From assembly GCF_000296215.2 (NCBI RefSeq), contig NZ_CP013949.1, positions 4,209,501-4,273,500 on the forward strand: DNA of 64,000 bases, read 5' to 3'. Each line of letters opens with the position of its first letter. The first letter of the stretch is position 1. The notes under the pieces are model-generated. The model was not told where the DNA came from and searched no databases. It saw only the letters and a list, made by a program, of their open reading frames with translations. Below, in pieces: positions 8,558 to 17,126 of this stretch. The position numbers and the translations under genes are program-made. Source of the stretch: Bradyrhizobium sp. CCGE-LA001 (GTDB lineage: Bacteria; Pseudomonadota; Alphaproteobacteria; Rhizobiales; Xanthobacteraceae).

Positions 8558-8676
8558 GTGCCCCGGACGCAGCGCAGCGTCACTTCGACGATGCGCTGCA
8601 GAGCCGGGGCCCATCTGGCAACGGGTGGCCGTGGCCTCTGGGTCCCGGCTCGCGCTTTGCGCGTCCGGGACACGAG
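8558..8676. repeat. Palindromic intergenic repeat, family B copy 1
   Basis: The unit begins GTGCCCCGGACGCAGCGCAG, passes through GAGCCGGGGCCCAT and GGGTCCCGGCTC, and ends GTCCGGGACACGAG, so the two ends are complementary and the whole can fold into a long hairpin. Related copies lie at 34426-34560 and 48617-48755. It fills the gap between ilvD and the ABC transporter operon and may end transcripts from the minus-strand operon's far side. Confidence 0.75.
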
Positions 8677-8686
8677 ACCGCCGCCC

Positions 8687-9547
8687 CTATTGCAACGTCG
8701 GATCGAGCCGGTCGCGCAGCCAGTCGCCGATTACGGAGACGGCTAGCGTGGTGACCACGATGGTGGCGGCCGGGGCCAGCATGATCCAGGGCGCCCGGGT
8801 CAAATATTCCCGGCCGTAGCCGACCATGTTGCCGAGGCTGGTCATCGGCGGCTGCACGCCGAGGCCGAGGAAGGACAGGCCTGATTCCATCAGGATCACC
8901 TCGGGGAATACCAGCGTGGTCGAGACGATCAGCGTCGAGGCGATGTTGGGCAGGATGTGGCGGAGGTAGATCCGCGACGGCGTCGCGCCCAACTGGCGCA
9001 CGGCGGCGGCATAGCCTTGCGCGTTGGCGGAGATGGCAAGGCCGCGCGCGATGCGGGCGTAGCGCTCCCAGCCGAACAGGCCCATCAGGCCGATCAGGAG
9101 CGGCAGCGAATTGCCGAAGAAGGCGAGCACAGCCAGCGCCATGATCAGGAAGGGCATGCTGGCCTGGAAGTCGGTCAGCATCAGCACGAGCTGCTCGACG
9201 AACCCGCGAAAATGCGCGGCGAGAAAGCCGAGCGTGGTGCCGACCAAGGCCGAGATCGCGGTCGCGCCGAACGCGATCAGGAGCGAGATGCGGATCGAGA
9301 CCAGAAGACGCGATAGCACGTCGCGGCCGAGCTCGTCGGTGCCGAGCCAGTGCGCGGCATTGCCGGGCGCGGCCAGGCGGTTGCGCAGATCGAGCTGGCT
9401 GAAGCCGTAGGGCGCAATTTTTTCGGCGAACGCCGCGATGACAAGCACCGCGACGATCCAGGTGATCGCAAGCGCGACCGACACCGGGATTGCCGGAAGG
9501 CTGATGCGCCGGCGTGTGGCGGTATCCTTCAGCGTCGCGTCGGTCAT
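8687..9547 (-). CDS. Peptide/opine ABC transporter permease, DppC/OppC type
   Basis: A 286-residue inner-membrane permease with about six membrane segments and the EAA loop (GYAAAVRQLGATPSRIYLRH) that contacts the ATPases. The N-terminal segment and the conserved GTDELGRDVLSRLLVSIRIS are typical of OppC/DppC. The ATG overlaps the stop of the DppB-type gene by 4 nt (ATGA), so translation is coupled. It is the last gene of the operon binding protein - ATPase - ATPase - permease - permease. The substrate (dipeptide, oligopeptide, opine or nickel complex) cannot be read from it. Confidence 0.93.
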   Translation of the reverse strand: MTDATLKDTATRRRISLPAIPVSVALAITWIVAVLVIAAFAEKIAPYGFSQLDLRNRLAAPGNAAHWLGTDELGRDVLSRLLVSIRISLLIAFGATAISALVGTTLGFLAAHFRGFVEQLVLMLTDFQASMPFLIMALAVLAFFGNSLPLLIGLMGLFGWERYARIARGLAISANAQGYAAAVRQLGATPSRIYLRHILPNIASTLIVSTTLVFPEVILMESGLSFLGLGVQPPMTSLGNMVGYGREYLTRAPWIMLAPAATIVVTTLAVSVIGDWLRDRLDPTLQ

Positions 9548-10473
9548 GCATGCGCTCCCTTGGTGCGCAGGCGCGGGTCGAGGAAGCCGTAGAGGAAATC
9601 GACGATCAGGTTCGACGTCACCATGGTCATCGCGACCAGCAGCAGGATGCATTGCACGACAGCGAGGTCGCGGTTGGCGACGGCGACGACCAGCAGGCGC
9701 CCTACGCCCGGCCAGGCGAACACGCTCTCCACCACGACCGCGCCGGCGATCAGCGTCCCCACCATGAAGCCGAGGATGGTGACGGTCGGAATCGCGGCGT
9801 TCGGCAGCGCATGCGAGGTCACGACCTTGCGCCAGGGCACGCCCTTAGCCGAGGCGGTGCGGATATAGGGCTGGCCGAGAACCTCCAGCATCGCGCTGCG
9901 GGTGAAGCGCGCCAGCACGGCCGCACCGCCGAGGCTGAGCGTCGTGATCGGCAAGATGGCGTGGCGCCAGCTGTCCTGTCCGCCCGAGGGAAGCCAGCCG
10001 AGCTGCACGGCGAAGACGAGGACCAGCAGCAGCGCGAGCACGAAGCTCGGCACCGTGAAGCCGGCGACCGCCGTCATCATCACGGCGCGGTCGATCGCAG
10101 AGCCCCGATGCAGCGCGGCGTAGATGCCGGCGGGGATGCCCAGCGCGACCTTGAAAAAGAACGCCGGCAAGGTCAGCGCCAAGGTCGCGGGGATGCGCTC
10201 CAGCACGAGTTCGATCGCGGGACGGCCGTCGCGCATGGAGCGGCCGAGCTCGCCTTTGGCAATGGCGCCGAAATAGTCGAAATATTGCGCCCAGATCGGA
10301 TCATCGAGGCCCCAGGCCTTGCGGAATGCTGCGAGCACCTCGGGCGGCGCCTCAGGTCCCAGGATCATCAGCGCGGGATCACCGGAGAGACGCAGCACGA
10401 TGAAGGCGAAGGTGACCACGAGCACGATCGTGAGCGCCGCGCGTCCGATGCGGATGGCGAAATAGCGTCCCAT
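9544..10473 (-). CDS. Peptide/opine ABC transporter permease, DppB/OppB type
   Basis: A 309-residue permease with six membrane segments. It starts MGRYFAIRIGRAALTIVLVV and contains the DppB signatures FDYFGAIAKGELGRSMRDGRP and the EAA loop YIRTASAKGVPWRKVVTSHA. The ATG shares one base with the stop of the preceding ATPase gene (TGATG), so translation is probably coupled. It forms the translocation pore with the neighbouring DppC-type protein. Confidence 0.93.
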   Translation of the reverse strand: MGRYFAIRIGRAALTIVLVVTFAFIVLRLSGDPALMILGPEAPPEVLAAFRKAWGLDDPIWAQYFDYFGAIAKGELGRSMRDGRPAIELVLERIPATLALTLPAFFFKVALGIPAGIYAALHRGSAIDRAVMMTAVAGFTVPSFVLALLLVLVFAVQLGWLPSGGQDSWRHAILPITTLSLGGAAVLARFTRSAMLEVLGQPYIRTASAKGVPWRKVVTSHALPNAAIPTVTILGFMVGTLIAGAVVVESVFAWPGVGRLLVVAVANRDLAVVQCILLLVAMTMVTSNLIVDFLYGFLDPRLRTKGAHA

Positions 10474-11459
10474 CAGGCTGCATCCCGCGTCTCGGCGCCC
10501 GTGACGAGATGGCAGGCGACTTGCCTGTCGCCGCCCACGGCCGCGAGAACAGGCACCTCGCTCTTGCAGCGCGCGATGGCGCGCGGGCAACGCGGATGGA
10601 AGGCGCAGCCTTGCGGCCGCGCAGCCGGGTTCGGCGGATCGCCCGAAAGCACGATACGGCCCGCGCTGCGGCGGCCCGGCGCGGGCGAGGCCGAGACCAG
10701 CGCCTGGGTATAGGGATGCTCGGGTCGCGCAAACAGATCATCGGCGCTGCCGATCTCGACGATGCGGCCGAGATACATCACGGCGACGACATTGCTGATC
10801 TGCCGGACGACGCGCAGATCGTGGCTGATGAACAGCAGCGTCAGCGACAGTTGCGCCTGGAGATCGCAAAGCAGGTTCACCACCTGCGCCTGGATCGAGA
10901 CGTCGAGTGCGCTGACCGGCTCGTCGCAGACCAGGAAATCGGGCTTCGTGGCCAGCGCCCGCGCCAGCACGATGCGCTGACGCTGGCCGCCGGAGAGCGC
11001 GCCGGGATAGCGCGCACCATGCGCCGGTGTGAGCTCGACGGCACGCAGCAGCTCGCGGACGCGGTGCTCACGCTCGGCCGGCGTGCCGAGATCGTGGATG
11101 TCGAGCGGCTCGCGGATTTGCGTGGCGACCGGCAGCCGCCGGTCCAGCGCGCCGAGGGGATCTTGGAAGATCATCTGCATGCGCCCGCGCTGTGCACGCC
11201 AGGCGGCCGTTCCCGGCGCAGCCATCGGCTTGCCGTCGAACTTCACCTTGCCGCTGTCGGGCGGCTCAAGGCCGAGCACGATGCGGCCCGTCGTCGATTT
11301 GCCCGAGCCGGACTCGCCGACCAGGCCGAGCGTCTCACCCTTGGCGATCGTCAGCGACACGCCGTCGACGGCATGAACCGCCGTCGCGCGGCCGAACATT
11401 CCGGAACGCATCGCATAGCTGCGCGAGATCGCGGACACCTCGACAAGCGGCAGGCTCAT
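10473..11459 (-). CDS. Peptide ABC transporter ATPase, DppF/OppF type
   Basis: A 328-residue ATPase. Walker A is GESGSGKST, the signature is LSGGQRQRI, Walker B is FLVCDEPVSALD, and the switch His lies in FISHDL. The C-terminal oligopeptide-transporter extension contains a Cys cluster (GCAFHPRCPRAIARC) that in DppD/DppF proteins can hold an Fe-S cluster. It overlaps the upstream ATPase gene by 4 nt (ATGA). With its partner it powers uptake through the two permeases. Confidence 0.93.
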   Translation of the reverse strand: MSLPLVEVSAISRSYAMRSGMFGRATAVHAVDGVSLTIAKGETLGLVGESGSGKSTTGRIVLGLEPPDSGKVKFDGKPMAAPGTAAWRAQRGRMQMIFQDPLGALDRRLPVATQIREPLDIHDLGTPAEREHRVRELLRAVELTPAHGARYPGALSGGQRQRIVLARALATKPDFLVCDEPVSALDVSIQAQVVNLLCDLQAQLSLTLLFISHDLRVVRQISNVVAVMYLGRIVEIGSADDLFARPEHPYTQALVSASPAPGRRSAGRIVLSGDPPNPAARPQGCAFHPRCPRAIARCKSEVPVLAAVGGDRQVACHLVTGAETRDAA

Positions 11460-12439
11460 TCGGCGGCGATCCCGAGCAGCGCGCGGCGCGAGGCCTCGGC
11501 GCGGATGCAGGCAACGCTGCGGTCATCTGCGATCGGCGCCAGGCTCGGCGCGGCATGGCCGCACGGCTCGGCCGCCAGCATGCAGCGCGGCGCGAAGGCG
11601 CAACCGCTGGGCATGTGCGCGGGATCGGGCACCGTGCCGGGAATGGCGGTGAGGCGCCGCCGCGGTCCATCCAGCGGCGGCAGCGCGCCGATCAAGCCTT
11701 GCGCATAAGGGTGCACGGGATCGGCGAAGAGCTGGTTGCTGGGCGCCTGCTCGACGATGCGGCCGGCATACATCACCGCGACGCGGTCGCAGTTCTCGGC
11801 GACGACGCCGAGATCGTGGCTGATGAGCACCATCGCCATGTGCATTTCGCGGCGAACCGTGGAGAGCAGCTCCAGGATCTGGGCTTGAATGGTGGCGTCG
11901 AGCGCGGTGGTCGGCTCGTCCGCAACAAGCAGGTCGGGATTTCCGGCGAGCGCCATCGCGATCATGATGCGCTGGACCTGGCCGCCGGAGAATTCGTGCG
12001 GATAGGCGGACAGCCGCCTCGCTGCATCGGGAATTCCGACGAGATCGAGCAGCCGCCGGGCTTCCGCCTTCAGCGCCTCACCCGAGAGATCGCGATGCAG
12101 CGCCAGCGCTTCGCAGAGCTGCCTGCGGATGGTCAGCACCGGGTTGAGGGCGCTGGCCGGATCCTGGAAGATCATGGCGACGCGCCCGCCCCTGACCTGG
12201 TCGAGCGCGGCGGCGGGCGCGCCGAGGATCTCGCAGCTGTCGAGCAGCACCGAGCCAGAGACCGAGGCGTGACGCGGCAGCAGGCCGAGGGCGGCAAGCC
12301 ACGTCACCGACTTGCCCGAGCCGGACTCGCCGACGAGGCCGAGGGCCTCGCCCTTCTGCAAGCTGATGTCGACGCCACGCAGGACCGGCACGCCGCCAAA
12401 GGCGACGCGCAAGTCCTTGATGCTGACCAGCGGCGGCAC
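11456..12439 (-). CDS. Peptide ABC transporter ATPase, DppD/OppD type
   Basis: A 327-residue ATPase with Walker A GESGSGKSV, signature FSGGQVQRIMIA, Walker B LLVADEPTTALD and switch His in LISHDLGVV. The C-terminal OPP domain has the conserved GCAFAPRCMLAAEPC cluster. The start codon is GTG (12437-12439), 3 nt after the stop of the binding-protein gene, which fits one polycistronic message. Confidence 0.93.
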   Translation of the reverse strand: MPPLVSIKDLRVAFGGVPVLRGVDISLQKGEALGLVGESGSGKSVTWLAALGLLPRHASVSGSVLLDSCEILGAPAAALDQVRGGRVAMIFQDPASALNPVLTIRRQLCEALALHRDLSGEALKAEARRLLDLVGIPDAARRLSAYPHEFSGGQVQRIMIAMALAGNPDLLVADEPTTALDATIQAQILELLSTVRREMHMAMVLISHDLGVVAENCDRVAVMYAGRIVEQAPSNQLFADPVHPYAQGLIGALPPLDGPRRRLTAIPGTVPDPAHMPSGCAFAPRCMLAAEPCGHAAPSLAPIADDRSVACIRAEASRRALLGIAAE

Positions 12440-12442
12440 CGC

Positions 12443-14080
12443 TCAGGCCTCGAAATTGCCGGCGCGGAAGTCCATCGCGAAGGCGGGCGCGGCCTTCCAT
12501 TTGATCGATTTCGGCTTGGCCGTGAAGGTCGCGTTCTGGTGCAGCACCGTATAGGCGGGGTCCTCGCGCTCGGCGATTTCCAGCATGCGGCGGAACGCTT
12601 TCTTGCGCGCGGCGCGATCGGTCGACGTCTCCAGGAACTCCGACAGCTTGTTCAGCTCGACATTGGTCCATTCGCCGATTTGCTGCTGCTGGCCGTTCGG
12701 GCCATGCTGGGCGACGAGCGAAGACACCGGATCGTTGAAGGCAGCCGAGTTCGACCAGTCGCGCACGGCGCGCGTGGGCGCACGCTCCATGATCTGCGAC
12801 CAGTTCTCCTTGGTCTCGATCTGGATGTTGAGGCCGACCGACTTCCACATCTCGACCAGCACCTGCGCGGTCGCGACCTGATTGGTGTAGTAATTGTTGA
12901 GCAGCCGGTACGGGATCGGATCGCCCTTGTAATTGGCCTGCTTCAACAGATCCTGCGCGAGCTTGGGATCGTAAGCCGGCACGCTCCAATCGGCGTTGAA
13001 CATGTCGCCGTAGAATTCCCATTGCAGGCCCTTCGGCACGCGGGTGCGGCCGGCCCACAGGCTGTCGACGATCGCCTGGCGGTCGATCGCATGGGTGAAG
13101 GCGCGCCGCACCAGCGGATTGGCGAGCACGGCGTGGTTCTTGTCGAACACGGTCAGGCGGTGATTGAGAATGGTGCCGCCCTGCACTTCGAACGCCGCGT
13201 TCTTCTCGATGCCGGCGATCTGGTCCGGCGGGATGTCGCAGGCGAACTGATATTCACCCGACAAGAGCCCGTTGATGCGGCTAGCGACCTCCGGCACTTC
13301 GAGGAAGCGGATGCGCTTGAGCGGCGGGCGGCCGCCCCAATATTCGTCGTGCGCTTCGAGCGTCAGCGAGACGTCGGGCTTGAGCTCAACGACCTTGTAG
13401 GGACCGGTCGTGACGGGCTTGCGCGCCCAATCGAGATAGCTCGCGGACTCTTCCCAGGCGCGACGGTTCATGATGTCGGAGCCGTAGCGCATCAGACGGC
13501 CCTCGATCGTGACATCGGGCGTCGCGTTGTAGAAGCGCACCGTGTACTTGTCGACGGCGTCGACGCGGACGAGGTCGGGCCAGATGCGGCGCGCGACCGC
13601 GGGCACATCCGGCGGCAGCTCCTTGCCGGGACGCGGCGTCGGGATCTTCTCGAAGGCCTGGATGGTGGAGCGGCTCTTGGCCTCGGTCTCGCCGAACATG
13701 CGCTGGCGGCTGAAGGTGAAGACGACGTCCTCCGCCGTGAGCTCGTCACCATTGTGGAATTTGACGCCCTGCCGCAGCTTCAGCTCGACGGTCTGGTCGT
13801 CGATGCGGCGCCACTCGGTGGCGAGACCCGGTACGGCCTCGAGATTGCCGCGCCAGTTCTTGGAAATCAGGCCTTCCCAGATCGAGGAAAAGAACACGCG
13901 CTCGCCGACGTTGGACTGCTCGCGCAGCACGTCGAGCACGTTGGCATTCGTCACCTTCTGCACGGCGATCGTCACCGACGGACGATTGTCGGCCTGCCCG
14001 ATCGCAAAGCGCGGCAGGAGGAGCGTGCCTGCGGCAGCGCCGCCGGATTTCAGGATGGTGCGACGGGTGAGCTTGCTCAT
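12443..14080 (-). CDS. Periplasmic binding protein of peptide ABC transporter (SBP family 5)
   Basis: A 545-residue solute-binding protein. The N-terminus (SKLTRRTILKSGGAAAG...) has a twin-arginine motif followed by a hydrophobic stretch and ends near AIGQA, so export through Tat is likely. The SBP_bac_5 pattern is clear: LRQGVKFHNGDELTAEDVVF, TGPYKVVELKPDVSLTL, and ANPLVRRAFTHAIDRQAIV. It should deliver ligand to the downstream permeases. I start at MSKLTRRT because the 74-residue upstream extension is shadow-like. It is first in the transporter operon and follows the TIM-barrel gene by 28 nt. Confidence 0.93.
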   Translation of the reverse strand: MSKLTRRTILKSGGAAAGTLLLPRFAIGQADNRPSVTIAVQKVTNANVLDVLREQSNVGERVFFSSIWEGLISKNWRGNLEAVPGLATEWRRIDDQTVELKLRQGVKFHNGDELTAEDVVFTFSRQRMFGETEAKSRSTIQAFEKIPTPRPGKELPPDVPAVARRIWPDLVRVDAVDKYTVRFYNATPDVTIEGRLMRYGSDIMNRRAWEESASYLDWARKPVTTGPYKVVELKPDVSLTLEAHDEYWGGRPPLKRIRFLEVPEVASRINGLLSGEYQFACDIPPDQIAGIEKNAAFEVQGGTILNHRLTVFDKNHAVLANPLVRRAFTHAIDRQAIVDSLWAGRTRVPKGLQWEFYGDMFNADWSVPAYDPKLAQDLLKQANYKGDPIPYRLLNNYYTNQVATAQVLVEMWKSVGLNIQIETKENWSQIMERAPTRAVRDWSNSAAFNDPVSSLVAQHGPNGQQQQIGEWTNVELNKLSEFLETSTDRAARKKAFRRMLEIAEREDPAYTVLHQNATFTAKPKSIKWKAAPAFAMDFRAGNFEA

Positions 14081-14108
14081 GATGGTGACCCTGCCTTTGT
14101 GATGTCGG

Positions 14109-14924
14109 TTATTCGGCAAGCCCGAGCGCGGCGAGATGGGCTGCGCCGGCACGGACGTCGTCATGGTTGCGGAGTTCGAGGATGAGCCGCGGGTTGGAAT
14201 TGACCCGTCCCAGCGCGCGGAACACCGCGACCCACGGGATGTTGCCCTCGCCCGGCGCCCAGTGCCGGTCGGCAAAGCCGTCGGTGTCCTGGAGGTGCAC
14301 ATGGGTCAGCATGTCACCAGCGGTTTCGACGTAGTAATCGACCGGCGGTGCCCCGATGGAGATATGGGCGTAATTGGCGTGCCCGGTATCGAGCGAGACG
14401 CGGACCTTGCTGCTTTCGAGCGCCTTGGCGAGGCGCACGCGGTCACGCGGATCCTTGTCCTCGATATTTTCGATGACGATCTCGCAGCCGATCGTCTCGG
14501 CGCGCGCAATGACTTCGGCGAGCGTCGCCTTGACGCGTTCGACGAGATTGCCGCGGTTATCGGGATAGAGATCGAGATTGTTGTGGTCCCAGGTCGTGAA
14601 CGGCGAATGGATCACCATCTGCGTCGCACCGAGGAACTCGGCGGCATCCAGCCCCTGGAGCAGGCGCTTGGTCACGGCCTGACGGATCATGGGATCGTGG
14701 CTGTCGATCTTGAAGCCCCAGAACGGGCCGTGAATGCCGAGCCGGCCGGTGTGGCCCGCGAGCATCTGCTTGATGTCGCTGGCCGCGCTGCGCCAGTCGC
14801 TATCGAGCAGATCGGCGCGGAAGAAATCCTGGACCTCGAGATCGCGCTGCCGTTCCAGAAGCCAGTCGCGATGCGCGGGGATCGATTTGATGGACAATGC
14901 GGCGCCCAGCACCGGCTTCGACAT
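14109..14924 (-). CDS. Sugar phosphate isomerase/epimerase-like TIM-barrel protein
   Basis: A 271-residue protein of the xylose-isomerase-like TIM-barrel superfamily (AP endonuclease 2 fold). Metal-ligand-like positions are seen in the strand ends GIHGPFWGF, MVIHSPFTTW, CEIVIENIEDKDP, VSLDTGHANYAH and THVHLQDTDG. Such enzymes epimerise keto-sugars or act as inosose isomerases; the substrate is unknown. It lies just upstream of the binding-protein gene on the same strand with only 28 nt between, so it probably heads the transporter operon. That makes a carbohydrate-like or opine-like ligand as plausible as a peptide. Confidence 0.85.
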   Translation of the reverse strand: MSKPVLGAALSIKSIPAHRDWLLERQRDLEVQDFFRADLLDSDWRSAASDIKQMLAGHTGRLGIHGPFWGFKIDSHDPMIRQAVTKRLLQGLDAAEFLGATQMVIHSPFTTWDHNNLDLYPDNRGNLVERVKATLAEVIARAETIGCEIVIENIEDKDPRDRVRLAKALESSKVRVSLDTGHANYAHISIGAPPVDYYVETAGDMLTHVHLQDTDGFADRHWAPGEGNIPWVAVFRALGRVNSNPRLILELRNHDDVRAGAAHLAALGLAE

Positions 14925-15257
14925 GGCTTGCTCCTTGGCCGTCAGCGATGACGGGAGCAGCGCTAGACCAGTTCAATGACAGGCTGGTGAAATGCAGGTT
15001 GCGAGGTGCCGGTGAGATGTGGACATCTTGTCGGCCGTCGCTTTCCGATTGGGCAACGATGCGCGCAACCGATGCCGAACGAACACAGGGCAAGCAGTAT
15101 CGATGTCCGTAGTGATCCGGAATGGAATCCTAATTAACCTTCGCGTACATCGCGGGACATCGATCGGCGGCCACTTCCACGGGCATCACCCTCTGATCGC
15201 GCGACATGGGGTTGGGGGACCACATGGGGCGGGGGATTGAAGGCTGGGGCAAGGTGA
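14925..15257. other. Intergenic stretch, possible untranslated RNA on the plus strand
   Basis: No convincing gene is seen. It must contain the minus-strand promoter of the epimerase/transporter operon. On the plus strand the final part is G-rich and runs into the terminator at 15258-15299 without any coding frame ending there, so the terminator may serve an unannotated small RNA. Confidence 0.35.
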
Positions 15258-15299
15258 CGAGGTCCGGACTCCTAGGCACTCCGGACCTCGAAACTTTTT
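15258..15299 (+). terminator. Rho-independent terminator on the plus strand with no gene upstream
   Basis: An 11-bp perfect stem, CGAGGTCCGGA (15258-15268) with TCCGGACCTCG (15280-15290), is followed by AAACTTTTT. The orientation is plus, while the nearest annotated genes on both sides are on the minus strand, so what it terminates is unclear. Confidence 0.65.
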
Positions 15300-15312
15300 A
15301 GATTGAACGCAG

Positions 15313-15351
15313 CAACGCGCCGTCCGGGTGGGGCATCCGGGCGGCGCGTTG
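15313..15351 (-). terminator. Probable terminator of the DUF1236 gene
   Basis: A 15-bp stem with one G-U pair (15313-15327 with 15337-15351, arm CAACGCGCCGTCCGG) lies 23 bp beyond the stop codon at 15374 of the minus-strand gene. The loop is 9 nt. No long T-run follows on the minus strand, so termination may be weak. Confidence 0.55.
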
Positions 15352-15373
15352 TCGTTTCAGCGTGGTCTTTGGG

Positions 15374-16621
15374 TTAGCGCGTCTGCGGCTCCAGCGTCAC
15401 CGTGCAATCGCCCTGCCCTTGCGTCGCGACCACGATATTGCCCGCGGGAGCGCCGAGGGCGATCGGCGCAGACGAGCCGCCGCCGGGCATCTGGACGATC
15501 ACGCTCAGGGAATCCGTGCGCGCTGTCGAACCCACGGTGGTCGGCTCGGCCTGGGCCACATTGCCGGAGGCGTCACGCCGCATGATCTGGCAGTTCACCA
15601 TGTTTCCGCCAGCCGCTGCCATGCTTGATGACGAGGTGCTGCCGCCCATTTGGGCGCGGGCCCGTGAGGGATCGCGAGGCACCTGGCTGACGATGCGATG
15701 GGAGCGCGGCTCCACGATGACGACCTCGTCCTCCGTCGCGAAATATTCGTAGTCCCGATAGGCAGGCTCGATCGAGACGATCTCGGGCGGAAGCCGATGC
15801 AGCCGCACGCGCGAGGGAATCGTCTCGCCGACCCGGATTGAGATGTTCAGATTGCGCTCCGGCTGCGCCAACCGTGCGCGACTGACCGTTTCGGAGATCC
15901 GCACCTGCCGCTCGGTCGTCACCTGGGCCTGCTGATTGACCTGCGTGTTGGTCTGCGTGGTCTGATTGGCCTGGTTGGTCTGTGTGCTGGATGTGCCGGG
16001 CGCGGTCTGCGCGTTGTTGGTGGGAGCTGTCCGGTTCGTATCCGTGGCGGTGGCCGGCCTGCTATTCTGTTGCGCCGGTGGCTGTTGCTCGGCCGCGTTG
16101 CGCGGCGGCTGGGCCTGGTTGCGCTCGTTCTGGTTGGCTGTAGCGCCAGTCCGCTCGTTCTGCTGGCCAGTCTTGGACTTCTCGGACTCGGCCGTTGATT
16201 TCTGTGGCGCCGATTTGTCCTGCTTCGTCTCAGCACTGCTCTTGCTGTCGCGTCCCTGCTTCGTGCTCTCCGCCTCACGGTTGCGATCGCGCGAAGGCTC
16301 GCGGGAGTCTTGTGCCTGATCCCTCGTTTTTGGTTGGTTGCGCTCGGCAGAACTCGGTGACTGGCGCTTGTCGTCACTCGCCTCCTGCTTGGCAGCGCCG
16401 CCCTTGTCTTCGCGGCCTGCACCCTGGAGTCGGTCTTGAGCGCCCTGCGCGCGCTCTTGAACACGTTCCTGGGCTCCGCCGCGCTGCGGCCCGGCGCCCT
16501 TTGCCGGTTCCTCGGTTCGTCTCGGTTCGTCCCTGCGCTCACCGGGTGCCTGGGCGTAAGCGACGCCGGAAGCAAGCATCAGTCCGATAGCTGCGGTCGA
16601 TAACATCAAGTGCCTGCGCAT
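15374..16621 (-). CDS. Secreted DUF1236-type protein with a long Gln/Asn-rich linker
   Basis: A 415-residue exported protein. The signal peptide is MRRHLMLSTAAIGLMLASGVAYAQA. Residues about 26-235 are low complexity, rich in Gln, Asn, Arg, Glu, Ser and Thr, and probably disordered. A DUF1236-like fold follows, with VRLHRLPPEIVSIEPAYRDY and EYFATEDEVVIVEPRSHRIV. The last 100 residues contain two Cys (VNCQIMRR and GDCTVTLEP) that could pair. The function of the family is unknown; members are numerous in Bradyrhizobium. A hairpin follows the stop codon. Confidence 0.8.
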   Translation of the reverse strand: MRRHLMLSTAAIGLMLASGVAYAQAPGERRDEPRRTEEPAKGAGPQRGGAQERVQERAQGAQDRLQGAGREDKGGAAKQEASDDKRQSPSSAERNQPKTRDQAQDSREPSRDRNREAESTKQGRDSKSSAETKQDKSAPQKSTAESEKSKTGQQNERTGATANQNERNQAQPPRNAAEQQPPAQQNSRPATATDTNRTAPTNNAQTAPGTSSTQTNQANQTTQTNTQVNQQAQVTTERQVRISETVSRARLAQPERNLNISIRVGETIPSRVRLHRLPPEIVSIEPAYRDYEYFATEDEVVIVEPRSHRIVSQVPRDPSRARAQMGGSTSSSSMAAAGGNMVNCQIMRRDASGNVAQAEPTTVGSTARTDSLSVIVQMPGGGSSAPIALGAPAGNIVVATQGQGDCTVTLEPQTR

Positions 16622-16710
16622 GTCCCTCTCCTCAAAATCACAACAACAGACGCGAACGTTCTGTGGGTGCGAAGGTTCCTGAGCAGGAACGAGGAGGTAT
16701 CAGGCCGGGT

Positions 16711-17094
16711 TCACATCGCATCCTTCAGCGTGAGACGGGCGGTGAAGGTCACGCTGGTCTTGCCGACCAGCGCCATGCCTTCGACCTCGGCGCCACCGGC
16801 GGAATAGTGCCCCGAAAAGCCGCAGGTGACCTCGCGGCCGGCGAATGCGAGCGTCCTGCCGACGGCTTCAGTATGCTGATTGACGATCATGTCGCCGCGC
16901 CACTTGCCGTTCCGGAACGTGTAGCTGCCGGTGTAGTAGAAATAGCTGTCCCCACCCATGATGCGCCCGTCGCAGAGCATGACCACGCCCCTGGCTTGTC
17001 CGCGCTTGCCGTCACGCATCTCGATGTCGAAGATGTAGAGGCCGTTGACGACCCCGGCGTCCGCACCCGCCTCTGCTCCATCCCCGGCCGACAT
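16711..17094 (-). CDS. GrlR-like small regulatory-domain protein
   Basis: A 127-residue protein in which GLYIFDIEMRDGKRGQARGV and DGRIMGGDSYFYYTGSYTF match the beta-rich GrlR fold. GrlR of attaching-effacing E. coli represses type III secretion by binding the activator GrlA, but GrlR-like domains also occur in many non-pathogens with unknown roles. No GrlA or secretion gene lies nearby. The stop of nadE upstream on the same strand is 32 bp away, so it may be transcribed with nadE. Confidence 0.65.
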   Translation of the reverse strand: MSAGDGAEAGADAGVVNGLYIFDIEMRDGKRGQARGVVMLCDGRIMGGDSYFYYTGSYTFRNGKWRGDMIVNQHTEAVGRTLAFAGREVTCGFSGHYSAGGAEVEGMALVGKTSVTFTARLTLKDAM

Positions 17095-17126
17095 CGCTCA
17101 TCTCCCATGTCGATCCGCCGTCCCGA

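Noticed and set aside
6537..8819. A 760-codon plus-strand open frame antisense to ilvD
   Set aside because: It mirrors the ilvD codon pattern, is full of Ala/Arg/Gly/His repeats, and has no family motif; long antisense frames are expected in DNA with this GC skew at third positions.
11192..14185. A 997-codon plus-strand open frame over the ABC transporter genes
   Set aside because: It lies opposite overlapping, well-recognised ATPase and binding-protein genes and has shadow-like composition.
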